A DNA stretch of 64,000 nucleotides from Aphrocallistes beatrix (lineage: Eukaryota; Porifera; Hexactinellida; Sceptrulophora; Aphrocallistidae), in contig OY725490.1 of assembly GCA_963281255.1 (NCBI GenBank), positions 6,386,001 through 6,450,000 of the forward strand. The letters run 5' to 3'. Below, piece by piece: positions 9,660 through 19,735 of the stretch. A program made the translations under genes and the position numbers. The first letter of the stretch is position 1. Every line of letters begins with the position of its first letter. The notes beneath the pieces were generated by a model, which worked only from the letters and a program-made list of their open reading frames with translations, was not told the origin of the DNA and did not search any database.

Positions 9660-10982
9660 CTAATAATCATTATCACTCCAAAGTGGAGAATCTGGTGGTT
9701 GTACATCAATATAATCATCTAGAATACTCTCTAACAGTGTTTTTGAGTCTTCAAATTCTTCGTTTTCAACTCCATCTCTGAGATACCAATGCATGAACGC
9801 TTTCTTCTTCAACATCTCACTCACACTATCTTTTATCGCCGCTATTCGATCGGAGAATACTGTATTATTTGATAAGACACAAACAGACCGATCCGTGCGT
9901 AAGATATCTCTTTCTGGTGATATGAACGGAGAATATTGCTGTAGTTCCATTTTATAGTTGCACGCTGTAAAGTCTCCAAACAGAACTCTATTTGCTATAA
10001 ACAATTTGTTAATCATCGAGCGTACTTGCGTCCACACGACATCTCCTCTATAAATAATCCTAAGGTAGATCGAGTATCCGTTTCTCGGGTCTAGCGGTAG
10101 CATAGTGTTGTTCTTATGAATTCCTTGTGCTGTTAAAGTTACAACAGGTGCCACCACCTGTGCTCTCTCTCTGATACCAGGCGGTGTGTAATATGAGAGC
10201 AGCGGATAATGCATGCTTGGATAAGGGACTATAAAATCCGTATTGATTGGTTCATCTTTCAATCTGCTGCCATATGTGACTGAAGATAGTGCTAAGCAAA
10301 TCAGCTGGTTGAAGTTTGAATATAAATCGGGGACTTCTAAGAAGTTACGGTTATTTCTGATAATCTCTCGCATCTTCTTATTGCTGAAGTGGAAACTCAG
10401 GTCGATTGTTTCATGTAGCGCCGCGAATGCTAAGAATGTATTGTAATTTTCTGCTATGGAAGAATCAGGTTCAGGAGATACTGTCACTTGAATTTTTTGT
10501 TCTTTCTTAAATTCCTCTTGAATTTCTCTACTAACAAGGCTTCCAATTCCGGATCCCGTTCCCCCACCTGTCGAATTGAAGATCCAGAAATCCGGCTTTT
10601 TGTGACAGGTCTCACTCAGTTTCCGTACCTGCTCCATAACTCGCTCTCCTAGACGTTCCCCTTCAACCGAATACCTGCACGCATATATCCCTCCAATGCA
10701 GCTATTGTCACTCACGAACTGATTCTGGTTGTATAACGCTGGATGGAGATTCCTAATCACTTCTGTATTATTGTGGTCTGAATCCACGAATAGACACCTT
10801 GGGTGGTATTCGTTATTCTGGGTGTGGGAGTAGAATGAGTTGTGTGTAGAGAATTCTTCGCTCATACCGTCCATCAGATGTCCGTCTGGACATATCCCAC
10901 TCTCCATACAGTACAGTTCCCACATTGTGTTGCCTATCTGACACCCAGCCTGGCCGATATGGATAGAGATGATCTCTGACAT
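9660..10982 (-). CDS. Highly divergent alpha-tubulin-like protein
   Basis: A single frame of 440 residues. The N-terminus SEIISIHIGQAGCQIGN--WELYC and CPDGHLMDG are alpha-tubulin type, as are the C-terminal KKAFMHWYLRDGVENEEF and the final tyrosine (DNDY), recalling the detyrosination site. The nucleotide-binding loop GGGTGSG is at residues 139-145. Large differences set it apart from conventional alpha-tubulin: the loop after residue 40 lacks a K40-like acetylation context, and the H7-H8 region (SSVTYGSRLKDEPINTDFIVPYP, about 233-255) is some five residues shorter than usual, apparently removing the helix-8 glutamate (E254 in canonical numbering) that triggers GTP hydrolysis in the beta subunit. 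It could be a specialised ciliary or cytoplasmic isotype or a degenerating gene; the intact length argues for function. It is transcribed away from LSM8. Confidence 0.85.
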   Translation of the reverse strand: MSEIISIHIGQAGCQIGNTMWELYCMESGICPDGHLMDGMSEEFSTHNSFYSHTQNNEYHPRCLFVDSDHNNTEVIRNLHPALYNQNQFVSDNSCIGGIYACRYSVEGERLGERVMEQVRKLSETCHKKPDFWIFNSTGGGTGSGIGSLVSREIQEEFKKEQKIQVTVSPEPDSSIAENYNTFLAFAALHETIDLSFHFSNKKMREIIRNNRNFLEVPDLYSNFNQLICLALSSVTYGSRLKDEPINTDFIVPYPSMHYPLLSYYTPPGIRERAQVVAPVVTLTAQGIHKNNTMLPLDPRNGYSIYLRIIYRGDVVWTQVRSMINKLFIANRVLFGDFTACNYKMELQQYSPFISPERDILRTDRSVCVLSNNTVFSDRIAAIKDSVSEMLKKKAFMHWYLRDGVENEEFEDSKTLLESILDDYIDVQPPDSPLWSDNDY

Positions 10983-11242
10983 TCATAAACGGCTCTACTA
11001 ATTCTAAAATTAGAATTCGATTAAATTAATATTAACTAACCTTAGTGCTTTCAAGTGATGTTTTTCTTAATATTAATTAGTACTCCGTTTGGTTAATGTG
11101 TTCTATATGAATACATGCTTATAGAAATACATATTCACTGGAATATAACTATTGTTTATACTTATTTCACTGATTCCTTGATCATTACAATCTACATATA
11201 TTATGATAGCTATACTTAGTGCACGTAATACGATACTATTTC
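10983..11242. promoter_or_regulatory. Bidirectional intergenic promoter, tubulin/LSM8
   Basis: Only 260 bases separate the divergent starts of the tubulin-like gene (reverse) and LSM8 (forward). The region is AT-rich with TTAATATTAA repeats (about 11023-11034 and 11071-11080) and TATATTATGATAGC close to LSM8. A shared or back-to-back promoter is inferred from spacing alone. Confidence 0.45.
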
Positions 11243-11533
11243 ATGGCAGCAGCTCTCGAGTCTTATGCAGACAAGAAGATAGCTGTGATCACTGGAGATG
11301 GTCGGGTAATAACAGGCAGGTTGAAGGCACACGATCAAGTTATCAACCTGGTTCTCGTGAACACAGTAGAGAGAGTGTACTCACACAATGTAGGGGTGGA
11401 GGAGGTGGCTCTGGGCCTCTACGTGATCAGAGGAGATAACGTAGCGTTGATCGGAGAGATTGATGTTGATGTGGATAATGCTATTGATTTGACTTATATT
11501 CATGCTGAGCCGCTTGAAATATTTAAAACATGA
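11243..11533 (+). CDS. LSM8: U6 snRNA-associated Sm-like protein LSm8
   Basis: From the ATG at 11243 the protein is 96 residues, exactly the usual animal LSm8 length; an upstream extension of the frame relies on a GTG and adds eight unrelated residues. Sm1 is at about residues 12-38 (AVITGDGRVITGRLKAHDQV) and Sm2 at about 61-78 (LGLYVIRGDNVALIGEID), where the IRGDNV loop contacts RNA. The ending AEPL is typical of LSm8. LSm8 replaces LSm1 to form the nuclear LSm2-8 ring, which binds the 3' oligo-U tail of U6 snRNA and supports splicing. Single exon. Confidence 0.95.
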   Translation: MAAALESYADKKIAVITGDGRVITGRLKAHDQVINLVLVNTVERVYSHNVGVEEVALGLYVIRGDNVALIGEIDVDVDNAIDLTYIHAEPLEIFKT

Positions 11534-11763
11534 TTAATTATTTAAATTATATTTTTTATAGAATTGGATAGGATGGCCACTTGAAATGAGTGCTCTTGAG
11601 TCATGACGGAGTGAATGGATAGGTCTGACTGGAATAAGTACGACTACAGATTTTCTCATATTGAACAAGCCAAATTAGTTGGACCATAGCCTGCTCTATA
11701 TAAGCCCATACAGTTAAAGTACCAGGGATGAAGTAGTAAGTGGACTATTTGGATATTACTATA

Positions 11764-11904
11764 CAGGGGCGGTCCTAGGGGGGGGAGGGTGGCATCGGGG
11801 CATTTGCCCCGAGTTTGATTCTGCGGCCCCGGATTTCATTCAACCACCTAAGCCAAAATCATAGTAAGGGCCCCGGATTTTGAAAATTCCTGTGACCTCC
11901 CCTG
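11764..11904. mobile_element. hAT-like MITE with 8-bp target duplication
   Basis: A 141-bp element starting CAGGGGCGGTCCTAGG and ending CTCCCCTG. It is flanked by perfect 8-bp direct repeats TTACTATA (11756-11763 and 11905-11912). Short CAGGGGC-type ends with an 8-bp duplication are characteristic of the hAT superfamily. The interior is GC-rich and has no coding frame. Confidence 0.8.
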
Positions 11905-12502
11905 TTACTATACAATCAATATTATGCTAAAGTGAGGTATTAAAAACTACTATTCGCATGCGAACAAGCTACTACTATTTGCATATGCAAATAAATTACA
12001 ATTATGGATCATATTCAAGGAAATGTCACAAAGATTTTGGACTCCCACAGAATGACATAGGCGTAGGCTCCGGTCGGGTTGGTAGGCCTTTGCCTTACAT
12101 GAATTAGCCGAAGGCTATTACCTTCATTAGCTATGATACAATTTGTCCAAAATGGCCATACCAATCATGCAAACCTAAAGGCCCCACCCAATCCTCATTC
12201 CGAGTCTACTGCCCCTGAAATGGTATCCCCCGGTCCTTACAATTCGAAATATTTGGACCCTTCGGAACCAATATTTCAAAGTTATACTGAAATATATGGA
12301 CCACTCTTAAATGATCGGTCTCCCTTAAGTGCGAGTATGGATATCATGATCCTTGAGTACGTAGATAATGATTGTTGCATATATTCGAGAATTGTTGGAA
12401 GTTAGTTGAAAAATTAGGTTCTTATCTGCGTATAATAACCTAATCTCACGATTTAAAAACCTAATCTCACGATTTCGTGACCTCAGGTTGATAGCCCTGT
12501 AC

Positions 12503-12760
12503 ATGGTAGTACAGTACGTACAAGGTTCTATCTATGATGTTAAATTGGAGGGGGGGAAGCTTCCCCCTGCAGATAGAACCCTGATGTATCCAATAGAGTA
12601 CTACGTATCAAGAAATACAGTGAAATCAGCCAATGTATGGGACATAGCTATGCTATTGAATTTCCTGAATGTACAATTACAACTCAAATATGATACGTCA
12701 GTGCGCGAGATGATTTGCAATGGACAAAGAAGGATAATTCAATCCGGCCTTTTTCTCTAA
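12503..12760 (+). CDS. Putative small ORF within the foldback element
   Basis: An ATG-started frame of 85 residues (MVVQYVQGSIYDVKLEGG to IIQSGLFL) with protein-like composition, for example SANVWDIAMLLNFLNVQLQL. A CCTCAG acceptor-like site lies just upstream (12481-12486), so it could be the remains of an exon of the element or of a captured gene. I recognise no family, and with no partner exon it may equally be chance. A second open frame at 12133-12405 overlaps the left arm and is not called. Confidence 0.2.
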   Translation: MVVQYVQGSIYDVKLEGGKLPPADRTLMYPIEYYVSRNTVKSANVWDIAMLLNFLNVQLQLKYDTSVREMICNGQRRIIQSGLFL

Positions 12761-12928
12761 AATGGAATGGAGGACACTACATCGACGGAGATTTTATCGA
12801 TTGAAATTACGTCGAAAAGATATTTCATCTGGTGTACATTTTGGCAGATATATTTTGACACCTTAAAATTTGCTACTGCTCAAAAGATTGTTTGTCTTTA
12901 TGGCTATAGATCTGGGTTTGGTTGAACG

Positions 12929-13062
12929 ACAGTTGCGGAAATAAAATGTTCGGAATTATGTGTAATTACACATGTAATTACACATGTAATTACACATGTA
13001 ATTACACGTGTAATTACACATGTAATTAAACATAATTCCGAATATTTTATTTCCGCAACTGT
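12929..13062. repeat. Palindromic element with GTAATTACACAT core
   Basis: A 134-bp structure. The 33-bp left arm beginning ACAGTTGCGGAAATAAAATG is the reverse complement of the right arm ending at 13062, with a single mismatch. Between them the palindromic 12-mer TGTAATTACACA is repeated about six times, so the whole can fold into one long hairpin. It is probably a miniature transposon. Confidence 0.8.
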
Positions 13063-13217
13063 ATGATAAATTATTTATTTATGTATACAATATATATCGT
13101 ATATAAAGTGAATAGATCTCAAAAATATGCTGGAAACTAGTTTCAACGGTTGATCTAGGGTTTTTAAGGATGTTACTTCTGCATATCGCCTTTTCGAAAC
13201 TATATGATAAATCCACA

Positions 13218-13800
13218 TATTGAAAAGTCCAGAGAACATGTCCAGTGACGATTTTCCTGCCCCGAATGCAAAAATAAACTTTTATCGTTATCTTCGACGA
13301 CACTTGTCAAAATTAGCTCAGGAGAAGAGTGAAAAAAAACCCCGGGACGGTTGGCATGTATGCAAGATTTTCCTAATGCCAGAATTGTTATCCAACTACT
13401 CTGTCGTTCGGAGCAAATAACCAGATTATTTCAGTTTTCATTATTGAGTAAGGATGAAAAAAGGACATCATTTCGCTCTCCCAAGGGAATCGATGAAGCT
13501 TAATTATCATTGATTTGGAGAGAAAGATGATGACATTAGAATGATAATTGTAAATTGTGTCACATAGTTGCCACACTATTGCAAAGAGTTATGAATCAAA
13601 TTGACTTTTTCACTAAAAAGACAACCAAAAAGACGTGTCAGTCCTGCGGACTCAGTTTTCTTCCATGTGATCTACACTCGATCTGAACTGGGCCGGACGG
13701 GTAAGTTAGTTGGATGGATCGCGCTAGCTCTAGAGGCGTGAAATCTTGTCCGCAGGCACATAAATGTCGGGGGTACATGTTCTCTGGACTTTTTAATACC
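13218..13800. repeat. Possible MITE with AAAGTCCAGAGAACATGT termini
   Basis: AAAGTCCAGAGAACATGT at about 13224-13241 is matched in inverse orientation by ACATGTTCTCTGGACTTT at about 13777-13794. The sequence between shows no coherent coding frame. The exact borders and a target duplication were not resolved. Confidence 0.5.
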
Positions 13801-14199
13801 TCCTCATTTCGTTATATCCTACTTGGTTGATAACGAATGGCGGATGTTTCGTCGCTGATGTTTCTTTGAATGAAATTATCGAATCCTCACTTTCATTCTC
13901 CCATTCATTCTAACAAATAATAAATGACAATCACTTACCCCCTCACGAAATAAAAATACCACTCTCGCGTGCCATTTGGTATTATTTCAAACCCCTTTTG
14001 TGACTATTCTGCCCACTTATGTTTCGAAAACCAGTTGAGCTCAAACGAATGGCACTGGGTATTTTTGGGATAGTTATTTAGTTTTGGCAGTGTGGGTTCT
14101 GCATTCGCGTTTTGACCATAGGCGCAAGTTTTGGAAAATAGAATGAAACCTGGGAGGGCTAAGAGCGAGCTACGGTAAGGGGGGTCTGGGGACAAGCCC

Positions 14200-14470
14200 C
14201 CAGAAAAATTTTTAAATCTTAGATGCTCAAATATTGATATACAGCAATTGTTGTTACCTAGGGAAAATAAAATCTCGGACTATAGTGGAAGCAAAAATGT
14301 AATTGGGATATATATTTAGACTCAATTAATATAATTTTGGGGTTTAGTTGTAACCTAAAGTTTGTGTGGATTCCTGCCATACCATAGCTTCCTCCACTGT
14401 TCCACTTCCCAGTACCACGGCCCCCGTTAGGGGGCGCCATGCCCCCAGGTACCCACACTTGGCGCCTATG
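14200..14470 (+). repeat. Dispersed repeat shared with the NHL 3' flanks
   Basis: This block (TTTTTAAATCTTAGATGCTC to CACACTTGGCGCC) is clearly homologous to 35489-35730, 38173-38605 and 51189-51415, which all lie downstream of family 2 NHL genes. It is the only copy here outside the NHL array, so the unit is a mobile or dispersed repeat rather than simply part of the duplicated gene block. Confidence 0.7.
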
Positions 14471-14532
14471 GTTTTGACAGATGTCAGAAGGCCCTGCTAG
14501 ATGCTTAGACCCAGAGCTATTGCAGTAGAGAG

Positions 14533-15900
14533 TGCAGTGTTATAACATGTGTTATAACAGTGTTATAACACATGTTATAACAGTGTTATAACACTGTTAT
14601 AACACCTGATATAACAGTGTTATAACACTGTTATAACACTGTTATAACAGTGTTATAACATGTGTTATAACAGTGTTATAACATGTGTTATAACAGTGTT
14701 ATAACAGTGTTATAACATGTGTTATAACAGTGTTATAACAGTGTTATAACAGTGTTATAACATGTGTTATAACAGTGTTATAACAGTGTTATAACAGTGT
14801 TATAACATATGTTATAACATGTGTTATAACAGTGTTATAACAGTGTTATAACAGGTGTTATAATACTGTTATAACAGGTGTTATAACAGTGTTATAACAC
14901 GTGTTATAACAGTGTTATAACATGTGTTATAACAGTGTTATAACAGTGTTATAACATATGTTATAACATGTGTTATAACATGTGTTATAACAGTGTTATA
15001 ACAGTGTTATAACATGTGTTATAACAGTGTTATAACAGTGTTATAACAGTGTTATAACATATGTTATAACATGTGTTATAACAGTGTTATAACAGTGTTA
15101 TAACAGGTGTTATAATACTGTTATAACAGGTGTTATAACAGTGTTATAACACGTGTTATAACAGTGTTATAACATGTGTTATAACAGTGTTATAACAGTG
15201 TTATAACATATGTTATAACATGTGTTATAACATGTGTTATAACAGTGTTATAACAGTGTTATAACATGTGTTATAACAGTGTTATAACAGTGTTATAACA
15301 GTGTTATAACATGTGTTATAACAGTGTTATAACAGTGTTATAACATATGTTATAACATGTGTTATAACAGTGTTATAACAGTGTTATAACAGGTGTTATA
15401 ATACTGTTATAACAGGTGTTATAACAGTGTTATAACACGTGTTATAACAGTGTTATAACATGTGTTATAACAGTGTTATAACAGTGTTATAACATATGTT
15501 ATAACATGTGTTATAACATGTGTTATAACAGTGTTATAACACTGTTATAACACATGTTATAACACTGTTATAACACGTGTTATAACACTGCTATAACACC
15601 TGTTATAACACTGTTATAACACCTGTTATAACACTGTTATAACACATGTTATAACACTGTTATAACACTGTTATAACACTGTTATAACACATGTTATAAC
15701 ACTGTTATAACACATGTTATAACACTGTTATAACACATGTTATAACATATGTTATAACACTGTTATAATACTGTTATAACACTGTTATAACACATGTTAT
15801 AACACTGTTATAACACTGTTATAACACTGTTATAACAGTGTTATAACACATGTTATAACACTGTTATAACAGTGTTATAGCACCTGTTATAACATTGTTA
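14533..15900. repeat. Palindromic 11/12-bp satellite array
   Basis: About 1.37 kb built from the self-complementary 10-mer TGTTATAACA joined by one or two bases (mostly TGTTATAACAG and TGTTATAACATG; inverted forms CTGTTATAACA in the last third). A higher-order pattern is visible: the marker ACAGGTGTTATAATACTG occurs at 14851, 15103 and 15389, giving blocks of 252 and 286 bp. Around 15541 the linker orientation switches from AACAGTG to AACACTG and stays mostly inverted to the end. Confidence 0.95.
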
Positions 15901-16334
15901 TTTTAACAATGTTGTAATATTGGTACATGTATACTGATCCTGCAAATTCCAAAATAAATACAACTTTCCTATTACAATTGACCTTTGTATAATGATGGTC
16001 CATATATTTTAGAGGATAACACTGAAATATTAGTTCCGAGGGGGGTCCAAATATTACGAAATATATTTTTCGTGTAACAGTTCCTTGAATCTTTCGTAAT
16101 TGTTGCTTATTCGCACGCGAATAGTAGCTTGTTTGCATGCGAATAGTAACTTGTTCGCATGCGAGTAGTAATTTTCAATATATGGCTAAAGTTATGTTTC
16201 CCTTACTTTCCCTCAGTCCATCACCCTACAAACATGTATGATAGCATTTATCCCTTATTGAGCACTACTGAACATTTGTATAGAGTAGGCTATGGTTCAG
16301 AGATTTACTTGCTACTTACTACCTTTTTATTTTT

Positions 16335-16577
16335 TTGGGAAAATAAAAGGTACTAAGTAAATATTCTGGATGGCGGGCAATGCGCCCTCGTTTCGGTCTT
16401 ATACTGCACGATCAATAATTCTTCCCCTCACGCCAACTAAATGCCACTCAAAAAATATGTAGCAAGTAAAAGAAAAGTAGTGAGTGAGTAAAACTAACTC
16501 TAAAATGGAGGAAAAAAGTAAGTAGCAAGTAAACGGTAGGCACCGTTACAACTTTTTTTGCCAGTTCTGGAATCCCT
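16335..16577. repeat. Dispersed repeat, copy 2
   Basis: Homologous to about 1007-1322, with shared blocks GTAAATATTCTGGATGGCGG, CTCGTTTCGGTCTTA, AAAATGGAGGAAAAAA and CAACTTTTTTTGCCAGTTCT. It ends GGAATCCCTG about 215 bases before the first NHL gene and may contribute to that gene's upstream region. Confidence 0.6.
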
Positions 16578-16791
16578 GCTATGGTTGGACTTGATTTAGT
16601 CTGACCTGTTCCATTCAGAATTATTACACTAATAGCCCTTGATGTTCCAGCCGTCTGACTGGAGAGAAGCATCATTTGTGATTTATTATTTTGCTTATAC
16701 GTAGTTAGAAAACAATTCAATATGAAAATTCTATTTATTTTATCGGACATCGAAATTCAATTTATTACGAATATACTTCTTGAATTAGAAA

Positions 16792-17979
16792 ATGGCTACC
16801 AGTAGTGTAGCCGTCATTGGAACAGAATTTGAACAGAAGTTAACTAAAGTTCGAAACGATATTCAATCACATTTCGGCGGATTAGTTAAGAGTCTGAAAA
16901 CGAGAGAAGCAGAGTTAATAGGGGAAATTGATGCAATATTGGTTGAGTATAAAGAGAAAGTAGAAGAAAGGGATGAAATGAAGATGGAACTTGATAAAAT
17001 TAAACAATTAATCCAACAGAATATCCAGTTACCTGGTCTGATGACACAAGATTTCATGAAGAAAATAGAAGAGTCACTCGATAAGATAAAAAGCGAATTA
17101 GAAAACTGGGAAATCTCATTTACATTCGATAAAAATTTGAATCAGAATGTGAAACGACAGGGACAAGTCTCTATTAAATCTCCTTTTCACAAACAAAAAA
17201 ATCCTCTAATTGAATACGCCACCAAACTCCAACCAGTGAAGAGCTTTGGAATTATAGGTAAAGTTCCAGGACAGTTTGATCGTCCTTTGAGTATTGCAAT
17301 TGATCATACGGCTAATAATATTTACATATCTGATTTTAACAACAACAGAGTACAGGTGTTCTCACAGGAATGGACATATTTATACAAGTTTGGAGATGAT
17401 GGTCGTATGAATAACCCTATAGGTGTTACTATTTATCAAGAAAAAGTATTCGTGGTACAATACAGTGGAAACAGTATACTCGTCTATAAACTGAATGGCA
17501 CTTATATTCAAAATGTTGGGATAGGACAGCTAACTCATCCTTACGGCATTGATATCAATAAGGTAAATGGTGACATATACGTTTGTGATTCTGGTAATAA
17601 TCGTATTCAGGTGTTCACTCAAGAGTTCAGCTGGAAAACTTCTCTCTTTGGAGATGTCTTGAAAGAGCCATATGACATTAACCTGACTGAAGATTCAATA
17701 TTTGTACTAGATGCTAGAGATCCATGTATGCATATTTATAATTACAATAATGTGCTAATCAGGAATATCGTTAAGAGATCTTCTCAATACGTCTTTTGCT
17801 TAGACAGTGTAAACAATATTTGTATGACAGACAACCAAACTGGTCATATATTTAACATTCAAGGCGATCTCATGCACAAATTTGGCAATTTTTATGATGG
17901 AAAAGCAATCGCGATTACTCATAACGGTAATATTATAGTCGGTAGTAATAGCCCAGGAAGATGTATCCAGATTTGGTAG
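16792..17979 (+). CDS. Coiled-coil/NHL beta-propeller protein, family 1 copy A
   Basis: Intronless, 395 residues. Residues about 8-115 are a charged heptad-rich coiled coil (FEQKLTKVRNDIQSHFGG and following); residues about 140-395 are NHL-type repeats (KSFGIIGKVPGQFDRPLSIA, NNNRVQVFSQE, NNRIQVFTQE, final CIQIW) expected to fold as a six-bladed propeller. The layout resembles TRIM-NHL proteins without the RING and B-box. No signal peptide or membrane segment is seen, so it is probably cytoplasmic, with the propeller binding protein or RNA. It is the most divergent family 1 member: it lacks the SLQQ insert near residue 85 (GLMTQDFMKK against GLISLQQDFMKK) and its last blade is four to five residues shorter. 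Function unknown; the start aligns with the MATSSV start of all four copies. Confidence 0.88.
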   Translation: MATSSVAVIGTEFEQKLTKVRNDIQSHFGGLVKSLKTREAELIGEIDAILVEYKEKVEERDEMKMELDKIKQLIQQNIQLPGLMTQDFMKKIEESLDKIKSELENWEISFTFDKNLNQNVKRQGQVSIKSPFHKQKNPLIEYATKLQPVKSFGIIGKVPGQFDRPLSIAIDHTANNIYISDFNNNRVQVFSQEWTYLYKFGDDGRMNNPIGVTIYQEKVFVVQYSGNSILVYKLNGTYIQNVGIGQLTHPYGIDINKVNGDIYVCDSGNNRIQVFTQEFSWKTSLFGDVLKEPYDINLTEDSIFVLDARDPCMHIYNYNNVLIRNIVKRSSQYVFCLDSVNNICMTDNQTGHIFNIQGDLMHKFGNFYDGKAIAITHNGNIIVGSNSPGRCIQIW

Positions 17980-19261
17980 TGATTACCTGATACATAATTG
18001 GATCTCTTTTCTCTTCAGTTCTCTTTTATTATAGATATTTATTAACTTGAGATGATTGTTCTAAAATACATTGCATTATTTATACATTATTAGTTTATAT
18101 GTGTTAATTGATAGACTGGTTGCTCTCAGGTTTGGTTTTGTTTAGAATTAGTTCTAACACTACTCATTGAGGTTTGAAATATTCTCAATAATTAAATGTG
18201 TATTCAAGTATGTTCCATTCATAGCTATCTTAATTTTTTATCTTGGCAGCCTTTTGAGACTCACTGGCTAATTAGAACTTCCAAACAATGTCCTCCTAAG
18301 TGAGGAGGATATAGATTTGATAAAGACCGGGTAATATCAAGTATTCCCTCTCTGCTGTCTCATTTCCTATAACCGGAATCACGATTCCCATGATTCCATC
18401 AAAGTTTTTATTTTGCTTATTTGCTGCTCGTTCATTCTAATTTAGTTAATTCTTTCTTGTCTCTGAAAAAAATAAGCTCTAATCCAATCCACACAAGTAT
18501 ACATATGTTAAAATCTATTCTATAATATGATATTATATATAATATCACATTGAGTGCTTTCATTATCAACATCTACGTATATCAATAGTGATCGATGGCA
18601 ATTACCGAAGTTCGATTGTTAAATCCGTGGCTCAAATGAATTATAATGTTCCTTGTCTATCTTGACCTTTCCCATAAATTGTGTCGCATGCCGCCTAAAA
18701 GGGGCACACGAACACATTTTTGACGCCAAAATTGACATTTTATGCAACTCAAGGTGACGAAAGTTGCTTGCCCAAAAGGTGACGAAAGTTGCTCCTTAGA
18801 CCAAGTATGGCGGACCCACCAGTCAATGGCCTATATCACTGCCAAATTTCGTTTTTTAAATGTTAATTATAAGGTAGATCCCTAGACACGTAAGTCTGAC
18901 TTATAATCAATTTGACAAAATCACGAAATTTGTCAATTTTTAATTTTCTTTTTTTAATGCACATGATGACGTCATAACAGAGTGATGAGTCATCATTTTT
19001 TGATGAAAGTTTCATCACTTGAGTACACACATTCTATTAAAATTTCGGCATTCTGTCACCTTTAATTAAATGGCTGAGTTATAGGCAAAAAACTGAAATT
19101 TCTAATAATAAAAGGGTTGACAATGACGTCATAATTCCATGATGAGTCGACATTTTCGTCTGAGGTCAGAACTTAGTGGAGCAATAGCAAAAAGACTCCC
19201 ACATGCTAAAAATCAGCTTTCTATGCCTGGCAGTTTCTTTAATCAATTCGTTACATATATA

Positions 19262-19643
19262 TAGTGGAACCTCCATAATCCGACATTCAATGGGAGGCGA
19301 AAAAAATGTCGGATTATCGAATAACCTCCATAATCCGACATTTGTGGAAAATCAGCAAAATGTCGGATTATCGTGGTAAAATAACCTCCACAATCCGACA
19401 ATGGTTGACAGACGAATAATTTGCTGACCAAAGAGGTAAAATAACCCCTCCATAATCCGACATTATTTGATAGACGAAAAAATTGTCGGATTATACAGGT
19501 CGAATTTGCATTACTGGAAAATCATTAAATTGTCGGATTATAGAGGTTGTTTTCTATAGAAAAACGATCCGTGAACATAAATAATGTCGGTTTAGAGAAA
19601 TGTCGGATTACAGAGGTGTCGGATTACGGAGGTTCCACTGTAT
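19262..19643. mobile_element. pogo/Tigger-like MITE with internal repeats
   Basis: The left end TAGTGGAACCTCCATAATCC matches the inverted right end ACAGTGGAACCTCCGTAATC. Inside, the motif CCTCCATAATCCGACAT or close variants recur near 19268, 19326, 19386 and 19447, about 60 bp apart, alternating with the inverse ATGTCGGATTA. End sequences of the form CAGTGGAACCTC are typical of pogo/Tigger elements, which use a TA target; the assignment is inferred. It sits exactly at the inner edge of the left arm of the surrounding composite element. Confidence 0.7.
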
Positions 19644-19735
19644 ACACTATATATCCAGGGTGGCCCATAAGTTATGTCCCAAGCTTCATTAGGTATAAAT
19701 TTTTTTATACTCAAACAATCTTAGTTTATATGGTC

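Larger units (their letters stand above)
11938..16180. mobile_element. Large foldback (inverted-repeat) element, about 4.2 kb
   Basis: The left arm (about 11938-12310) and right arm (about 15930-16180) are diverged reverse complements. Matching blocks in order from the outside are CTACTATTCGCATGCGAACA with an adjacent second copy of that motif, then ATTACAATTATGGATCATAT-like sequence through TTCAAGGAAATGTCACA, then GAAATATTTGGACCC--TCGGAACCAATATTTCA, then ATATATGGACCA. The left arm has about 170 extra bases near 12065-12235. Between the arms lie a small palindrome (12929-13062), a TIR pair (about 13218-13800), a dispersed repeat (about 14200-14470) and the satellite. No transposase is recognised, so its mobility is inferred from structure. 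Confidence 0.65.
11534..16791. other. Gene-poor region dominated by a foldback element and satellite
   Basis: More than 5 kb without a gene I can support. It contains a hAT-like MITE (11764-11904), the large foldback structure (about 11938-16180) with smaller inverted repeats and the palindromic satellite inside it, and a dispersed repeat copy (about 16335-16577) before the first NHL gene. Confidence 0.7.

Noticed and set aside
12133..12405. 90-codon ATG-started open frame
   Set aside because: It overlaps the left arm of the foldback element, whose inverted partner at 15.9-16.2 kb has no matching frame; no family similarity and no codon pattern support it.
14533..15900. Appearance of a CRISPR-like array
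   Set aside because: The repeat is a 10-bp palindrome with 1-2 bp linkers, not 25-40 bp repeats with unique spacers, and the host is a eukaryote.
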